Assembly: GCA_017853235.1 (NCBI GenBank)
Contig: JAFMJX010000012.1
Location: 1-18,746, forward strand
DNA: 18,746 bases
Direction of reading: 5' to 3'
Source of the DNA: Chitinophagaceae bacterium
GTDB taxonomy: Bacteria > Bacteroidota > Bacteroidia > Chitinophagales > Chitinophagaceae
Made by a program: the position numbers and the translations under genes. Below the pieces are notes generated by a model. The model did no database searches. It saw nothing but the letters and a program-made list of their open reading frames with translations, and had not been told where the DNA came from. Of this stretch, positions 13,781 to 18,746 are shown in pieces (positions within the stretch are counted from its first letter, which is position 1; each line of letters opens with the position of its first letter).

Positions 13781-16120
13781 ATGTGGTATAAATTAGGACA
13801 AAACATATTAAAGTATAAATTATATTTTTTATCCTTTTTGATATTAACCACTGTGGTATTGGGTTATTTCGCATCACAGGTAAAATTGAGCTACGAATTC
13901 ACCAAAGCCATTCCTGAAGATAACCCCAAGTTTGTCATATATAAAAAATTTGTACATCAGTTTGGCGTAGACGGTACTACTATAGTAATTGGTTTTCAAA
14001 CTGATCAATTGTTCACTCCCACTGTATTTAATCAACTATTCGAATTACATCAACAAATTAAAAATATTCCAGGGGTGACGGATGTGTTAAGTATTCCCTA
14101 TGCTTATACCTTATCAAAAGATACAATTGCATCAAAGTTTATAGCACAAAAAGTATTTCATGCGCCCTATACTTCAGATTCTGCTTTAGCTAAAGATCAA
14201 CAAATTTTTGAACAACTACCTTTTTATAAAAATTTATTATACCAACCAAGTTCACATGCTTATATGATGGCGGTGAGTTTCATGCCTGATTCAATAAACA
14301 GTGCCTCAAGGTCCTCTATCATTCATCAATTAGAAAATAGGTTGAATGCTTTTTCTAACAATACAAAACTGCCCCTACATATAAGTGGGTTACCTTATAT
14401 TAGAACCATTTTAGCTGATCGTATAAAAAAAGAAATGGTATGGTTTTTAATTGGTTCCTTAGTATTATCAGCCATCACACTTTTACTTTTCTTTAGGTCA
14501 ATTTCGGCGATGCTTATGAGCTTAGGGGTAGTAGCCATGGGAGTCATATGGAGTTTTGGTACGATGGTTTTGTTGGGACAAAAAATAACTTTACTTACTG
14601 CATTAATCCCTCCTTTGGTAGTGGTGATTGGTATTCCAAATTGTATTTATTTTTTAAATAAGTACCATACTTCTTATAGCGAAACACAGGATCGTGAAAA
14701 AGCCTTAATTCAAATGGTGGGAAGAATGGGAATTGTTACTTTGTTTTGTAACATCACTGCTGCTATTGGTTTTTTTGTGTTTGCTTTTACAAAAAGTCCA
14801 TTGTTAAAGGAATTTGGTTGGGTATCTGGCGTAAACATCATGGCTTTGTTTTTTATAAGTTTGTTTTTTATACCTCCCGTTTTAAGTTATTTACCTGCCC
14901 CCAAACCTAAACATGTCAAATATTTAGACAATAAATATTTATCAAGCTTATTACTTCGAATTGAAAAGTGGACTTTCCATCATACAAAATGGGTTTTTGG
15001 TTGTACCATTGTTTTGGTAGTAGTCGCATTAATTGGGGTACTTCAAATTAAGAAAGAGGCTTTTATTGTTGATGATTTACCTCAAAAGGATACATTATTT
15101 CTTGATTTAAAATGGTTTGAACAAAATGGAGGCGGTGTTATGCCAATGGAAATAGTGATTGATACCAAGAAAAAAAATGGATTAATAAGAAGCATTAAAC
15201 CCCTTGAAAATATTGATGCATTACAGCAATTTTTAGTCACTCAACCTGAATTAGGAAAACCACTTGGCTTATTGGAAGGAATCAAATTTGCTAAACAAGC
15301 CTTTTATGATGGAGACTCAGCTGCTTATACTGTACCATCAGGAACAGAAATGGCATTTATAGCACCCTATTTAGCGATTGAAAAAAATAAAACAAACAAT
15401 ACTACAAGTAGTACCTCTAAAAATCAAGGACCAGCACAATTATTGAATAAATTTATAGATAGTTCTAAACAAATAACGAGAGTAAGTGTAAACATGAAAG
15501 ATATTGGTAGCGCAAAGTTGCCGGCTTTTATACAAAAAATAGACAGTGCTACACAAAGCATATTTGATACTAGTAAGTATCATGTTGAGATTACAGGAAG
15601 TAGTGTCACTTTTTTAGAAGGCAGTAATTTTATTATCAAAGGGTTAGGGGAGTCAATTTTTTGGGCATTCTTATTAATTGCCATTTGCATGCTATTCTTA
15701 TTTCGTTCTTTCCCAATATTAATTTGTTCTTTAATTCCAAATCTTGTGCCCTTACTCATTACTGCAGGTATTATGGGTTGGATGGGTATTTCTTTAAAAC
15801 CATCTACCGTATTGGTTTTTAGCGTTGCCTTGGGTATTGCGATAGACGTAACGATACGCTTTTTAATTAATTATAAACAGGAATTAGTGCACTTTGATTA
15901 TAAAGTACATGCTACCTTAATTCAAACTATCCAACATACTGGAATCAGTATCATTTATACAAGTTTAGTTTTAGTAGCTGGATTTGTGATATTCTGTTTG
16001 AGTGATTTTGGTGGAACACAAGCACTAGGGTGGCTCACTTCACTTACCTTGGTGGTTAGTACGCTCACCAATTTGATTTTATTGCCTGCTTTAATTAAAT
16101 CTTTTATTAAAGAAAAGTAA
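13781..16120 (+). CDS. RND/MMPL-superfamily transporter (HAE3-like), single subunit
   Basis: A 779-residue inner-membrane protein with the duplicated RND layout. TM1 is at about 12-30, a large extracytoplasmic loop at 31-215, and a bundle of five membrane segments at about 220-372. TM7 at about 404-422 begins the second half, with a second loop (423-622) and a last bundle at 623-775. It is shorter than AcrB-type pumps (about 1030 residues) and fits the HAE3/MMPL class, whose members export or move lipids, hopanoids or other hydrophobic compounds. In the second half the TM10 motif GIAIDVTIRF has Asp689, the likely proton-relay acid. In the first half the equivalent motif is GIPNCIYFLNKYH, with Asn287 where Asp is expected. 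No membrane-fusion or outer-membrane channel gene is adjacent. It starts 42 bases after the membrane protein gene and is the last gene of the rightward run. Substrate unknown. Confidence 0.88.
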   Translation: MWYKLGQNILKYKLYFLSFLILTTVVLGYFASQVKLSYEFTKAIPEDNPKFVIYKKFVHQFGVDGTTIVIGFQTDQLFTPTVFNQLFELHQQIKNIPGVTDVLSIPYAYTLSKDTIASKFIAQKVFHAPYTSDSALAKDQQIFEQLPFYKNLLYQPSSHAYMMAVSFMPDSINSASRSSIIHQLENRLNAFSNNTKLPLHISGLPYIRTILADRIKKEMVWFLIGSLVLSAITLLLFFRSISAMLMSLGVVAMGVIWSFGTMVLLGQKITLLTALIPPLVVVIGIPNCIYFLNKYHTSYSETQDREKALIQMVGRMGIVTLFCNITAAIGFFVFAFTKSPLLKEFGWVSGVNIMALFFISLFFIPPVLSYLPAPKPKHVKYLDNKYLSSLLLRIEKWTFHHTKWVFGCTIVLVVVALIGVLQIKKEAFIVDDLPQKDTLFLDLKWFEQNGGGVMPMEIVIDTKKKNGLIRSIKPLENIDALQQFLVTQPELGKPLGLLEGIKFAKQAFYDGDSAAYTVPSGTEMAFIAPYLAIEKNKTNNTTSSTSKNQGPAQLLNKFIDSSKQITRVSVNMKDIGSAKLPAFIQKIDSATQSIFDTSKYHVEITGSSVTFLEGSNFIIKGLGESIFWAFLLIAICMLFLFRSFPILICSLIPNLVPLLITAGIMGWMGISLKPSTVLVFSVALGIAIDVTIRFLINYKQELVHFDYKVHATLIQTIQHTGISIIYTSLVLVAGFVIFCLSDFGGTQALGWLTSLTLVVSTLTNLILLPALIKSFIKEK

Positions 16121-16134
16121 CTGAGTCCTACTTG

Positions 16135-16155
16135 CACTTACATTTTTTGTAGGTG
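16135..16155. terminator. Weak hairpin in the convergent gap, possible terminator
   Basis: CACTTACA (16135-16142) can pair with TGTAGGTG (16148-16155) across a loop of five T, with one G-U wobble in the rightward transcript, and TTT follows. It sits in the 58-base gap between the stops of the RND gene and the thioredoxin lipoprotein gene, where a terminator is expected. The trailing T run is short, so the call is tentative. Confidence 0.35.
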
Positions 16156-16178
16156 TTTACGATTCCAATGATTACTTA

Positions 16179-17321
16179 TTATTTCAACAATGATGCTAAG
16201 GTATTTTGTAAAGCATCTCCTCTTAAATCGGTAGCAATAATTTTTCCATCAGGATCCAATAATACATTAAAAGGAATACCATCAATTTGATAAGTATTCA
16301 CTACTACACTTTCCCATTTTTTTAAATCGCTCAATTGTAACCAGCTTAATTTATCTGCTTTAATAGCCTCTACCCAATTGGATTTATTATCATCCAAGGA
16401 AACACCTAATACTGTGAAATTTTTATTTTTATATTTTTCATAAGCATTCACAACATTGGGATTTTCGGCTCTGCAAGGACCACACCAACTAGCCCAAAAA
16501 TCTACCAAAACATATTTTCCTTTTAAACTACTTAAGGTTTGTATTTTTCCTGTGACATCTTGCAACGCAATTTCTGGAGCTATTTGGCCCACTGCTAATG
16601 CTGCATTTGGTGTATTAGCTTGAACTTGTCTGTTTAAGATATTGGCAAATAAAACTAGAGGTTCTGCTTTTGTCTTTTCGGCTACCACCTTTGCTAATGC
16701 TAATACCTTAGCAGCTTCCATAGACCTTAATCCTAAACCTAATGCATAATAAATGACTGCAGGATGAGTACTGGTATTTACTTGATTTTCTACAAAATCA
16801 TTTAAATCTTTGAGTTTTGTTCCTTTTTGTTTTTGTAACCAAAAAATAGTACTGTCTTTACCATTTTGTTTTTGCAAAGCATCCAAATTATATAAAGTTG
16901 CAAATAAGGAAGAATCTTTATGACGATATTCCTTTAATAATTGGAAGATTTCGGTAGTGCTTTCTGATCCTTTAGTTTGATAGCTTAAATAATTGTCTGC
17001 GTCTGCATTGATTTGAATTTGGTCTGCGTCATTAATAAAAATAATTTCTAAATTTTTTTGATTGGATAATTTATAAATACCTTGTTGTTTTGCAATAAAT
17101 TCAAACTTATATTTTCCGTCTTTACCAATAGTCGTTGAATCAAGTGTGATGATAGGTTTTCCTCCATAGGGTACTTCCTGTAATAATAATTTTTGATTTT
17201 CTAAATGTTGCATTACTCCAGTAACAATATAATTACTACCATTTGGATTGTTTTTGCAGCTAGTTAATCCTACAAGCATACCTAACACTAAAAAGCTAAA
17301 ATATTTAGATATTGAATACAT
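16179..17321 (-). CDS. TlpA-like thioredoxin-fold lipoprotein with DUF4369-type N-terminal domain
   Basis: A 380-residue thiol-disulfide protein of the type common in Bacteroidota. The N-terminus is a lipoprotein signal with lipobox L-T-S-C (Cys22), so the mature protein is membrane-anchored outside the cytoplasm. Residues 30-115 form a beta-rich DUF4369-like domain (YIVTGVMQHLENQKLLL onward), 120-240 a helical linker, and 243-380 an AhpC/TSA-Redoxin/TlpA thioredoxin domain. That domain has VDFWASWCGPCRAENP with active-site cysteines 280 and 283 and the cis-proline in DGIPF (Pro350). Such proteins reduce disulfides in periplasmic proteins or in cytochrome c maturation; the partner here is unknown. 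The ATG at 17321 gives a normal signal. It lies 99 bases downstream of gatB in the same direction; this gap holds only a near-match to the -7 consensus (TAAATTTT, 17384-17391, minus strand), so it could be cotranscribed or separate. Confidence 0.92.
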   Translation of the reverse strand: MYSISKYFSFLVLGMLVGLTSCKNNPNGSNYIVTGVMQHLENQKLLLQEVPYGGKPIITLDSTTIGKDGKYKFEFIAKQQGIYKLSNQKNLEIIFINDADQIQINADADNYLSYQTKGSESTTEIFQLLKEYRHKDSSLFATLYNLDALQKQNGKDSTIFWLQKQKGTKLKDLNDFVENQVNTSTHPAVIYYALGLGLRSMEAAKVLALAKVVAEKTKAEPLVLFANILNRQVQANTPNAALAVGQIAPEIALQDVTGKIQTLSSLKGKYVLVDFWASWCGPCRAENPNVVNAYEKYKNKNFTVLGVSLDDNKSNWVEAIKADKLSWLQLSDLKKWESVVVNTYQIDGIPFNVLLDPDGKIIATDLRGDALQNTLASLLK

Positions 17322-17420
17322 ATTGTCTTTTTTTATTTGTTTCTGAGGTTGTGATAGAGGTCATTGCAACTTCATTCTTATTGAAAATTTACTTTTGTAT
17401 ATTTCTTAAAATTAAGATTA

Positions 17421-18746
17421 TTACTTTAATTTATCAGTTAATAATTCACTCGTTATTTTTGGGTCGGCTTTACCTTTGCTTATTTTTTTAACTTCACCCA
17501 TAAACAATCCTAATAGTGCTTTTTTCCCTTTTTTATATTCAGCTACCTTTTCAGGCATATGAGCTAATACAGCATCTATCCATGCACTTATTTCATCCTT
17601 GGAATTGTTTTGAATTAAATTATGAACTTTAGCATATTGTATAGGTGATTGTGGACTTGCCATAATACCTGGTAAAACTTTATTGCTAGCTACTGAAAAA
17701 CTTAATTGATTAGAATCAACAAGATCCAACAATTCACTTAAATAGGGAAGCAATGGGATAAGCTGCGTATAAGATATGGATTGTTCTTTGATGATTTCTC
17801 TTAATGGACCTAGTATCCAATTTGCCGCTGCTTTGTAATGGGTTGTATGTTGTATCCATTGAGCATAAAAGTCAGACTCAGTTTTATCTTCGGTAAGTTG
17901 GGTCGCGTCATATTCTGAAATACCTAAAGTGTCTTTCCATTCCTTTTTTAATTGCTGTGGCAGAGCAGGAAGGGAATTGCGCATTTTTTCAATAAAATCA
18001 TTGCTTAGTTTCAAGGGTGCTAAATCAGGATCAGGGAAATATCTATAATCATTAGCATCTTCTTTGTCTCTAATGGAAAATGTAGTATCAAGATGAGCAT
18101 CAAAGCTTCTGGTTTGTTGAAGTATTTTTTCACCTCTTTCCGTGATCTCAATCAATCTCTCTGTTTCAACTTCAATTGCTTTTTTAATGTTACGAATTGA
18201 ATTTAAATTTTTTACTTCTACTCGAGTTCCTAATTTTGTATCTCCCTTTAATCTAATTGATATATTAGCATCACATCTTAAGCTGCCCTCCTCCATATTT
18301 CCATCACAAACGCCAATCCATCTAACTAGCTTTCTAATTTCGGTTACAAATTGGAATGCTTCTTCGGCAGAATGAATACAAGGCTCAGTCACTAATTCAA
18401 TGAGTGGTGTTCCTGCGCGATTCAAATCAATAAAGGTATCGGTAGGGGATAAGTCATGAATACTTTTGCCCGCGTCTTCTTCTAGATGTATTCTGTTGAG
18501 TTGTACTTTTTTTTCTCCTTCGCTGGTATAAATGGTAATGGATCCTCCCACACAAATGGGGGTAGTATGTTGTGAAATTTGATAGCCTTTGGGTAAGTCG
18601 GGATAGAAGTAATTTTTTCTAGCAAAATAATTTTCATTTTCGATTCGACAACCACATGCCAGTCCCATTTTGACAGCATATTCAACCGCTTTTGAGTTGG
18701 TTTTTGGAAGGGTACCTGGATGACCTAGTGTAATGGGACTAATTTG
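17421..18746 (-). CDS. gatB: Aspartyl/glutamyl-tRNA(Asn/Gln) amidotransferase subunit B, 5'-truncated
   Basis: The C-terminal 441 residues of GatB; the frame is open to the right edge, so roughly the first 40-50 residues are outside the window, and the ATG at 18668 is internal. The visible start, SPITLGHPGTLPKTNSKAVE, is a canonical GatB block, followed by NYFYPDLPKGYQISQ, EEDAGKSIHD, IDLNRAGTPLIELVTEP and MEEGSLRCDANIS (the GatB signature region). The rest is the helical tail domain, ending in a YqeY-like module with GKADPKITSELL. GatB is the kinase-like subunit of GatCAB, which phosphorylates and transamidates Glu-tRNA(Gln) or Asp-tRNA(Asn) in the cytoplasm. gatA and gatC are not in the window and are often unlinked in Bacteroidota. 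The TlpA-like gene follows 99 bases downstream. Confidence 0.97.
   Translation of the reverse strand, partial: QISPITLGHPGTLPKTNSKAVEYAVKMGLACGCRIENENYFARKNYFYPDLPKGYQISQHTTPICVGGSITIYTSEGEKKVQLNRIHLEEDAGKSIHDLSPTDTFIDLNRAGTPLIELVTEPCIHSAEEAFQFVTEIRKLVRWIGVCDGNMEEGSLRCDANISIRLKGDTKLGTRVEVKNLNSIRNIKKAIEVETERLIEITERGEKILQQTRSFDAHLDTTFSIRDKEDANDYRYFPDPDLAPLKLSNDFIEKMRNSLPALPQQLKKEWKDTLGISEYDATQLTEDKTESDFYAQWIQHTTHYKAAANWILGPLREIIKEQSISYTQLIPLLPYLSELLDLVDSNQLSFSVASNKVLPGIMASPQSPIQYAKVHNLIQNNSKDEISAWIDAVLAHMPEKVAEYKKGKKALLGLFMGEVKKISKGKADPKITSELLTDKLK

Noticed and set aside
1..18746. Mobile element, CRISPR array, tRNA/rRNA or defence island
   Set aside because: No transposase, integrase, spaced direct repeats, cloverleaf or rRNA-like sequence was recognised by eye; nearly all space is occupied by normal chromosomal genes.

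Overview
The window looks like an ordinary chromosomal segment of an AT-rich member of the phylum Bacteroidota, most likely in or near the Chitinophagaceae. Three things support this: a PorZ-like type IX secretion protein with a C-terminal sorting domain, a thioredoxin-like lipoprotein with a DUF4369-type N-terminus, and near-consensus Bacteroidota -7 promoter elements (TAnnTTTG) in front of several genes. I see no phage, transposon, CRISPR, tRNA or rRNA sequence, and no gap between genes longer than about 190 bases. The family-level placement is inference.

Layout. Bases 2-643 hold the 3' part of an LpxL/HtrB-family lipid A acyltransferase on the + strand. A leftward pair follows (648-1656): an ArsR-family regulator and a tandem rhodanese-fold protein, one base apart and both without any cysteine. 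tsaB (1846-2532) starts at TTG and also reads leftward. ridA (2611-2997) runs rightward and converges on an aldose 1-epimerase-family gene (2999-3937) with one base between the stops. A small exported protein resembling PliI lysozyme inhibitors (4004-4588) converges on a leftward pair: an exported GH3/serine-hydrolase fusion (6809-9700) and porZ (4600-6798). A DUF5606 gene (9860-10276), also leftward, ends at a clear intrinsic terminator.

A rightward operon-like block then runs from 10370 to 16120: a KdnA-like DegT aminotransferase, rpoN (sigma-54), a polytopic membrane protein and an RND/MMPL-type transporter, separated by 11, 10 and 42 bases. The right end reads leftward: a TlpA-like thioredoxin lipoprotein (16179-17321) and gatB, which runs off the window edge.

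Most genes serve translation and tRNA modification (gatB, tsaB), metabolite repair (ridA), transcription (rpoN) or the cell envelope (acyltransferase, PorZ, GH3 fusion, KdnA-like aminotransferase, RND protein, PliI-like protein). No obviously new system stands out. The best leads are the cysteine-free ArsR/rhodanese pair, the NagZ-plus-AmiE-like fusion next to porZ, and a KdnA-like gene at the head of the rpoN block.
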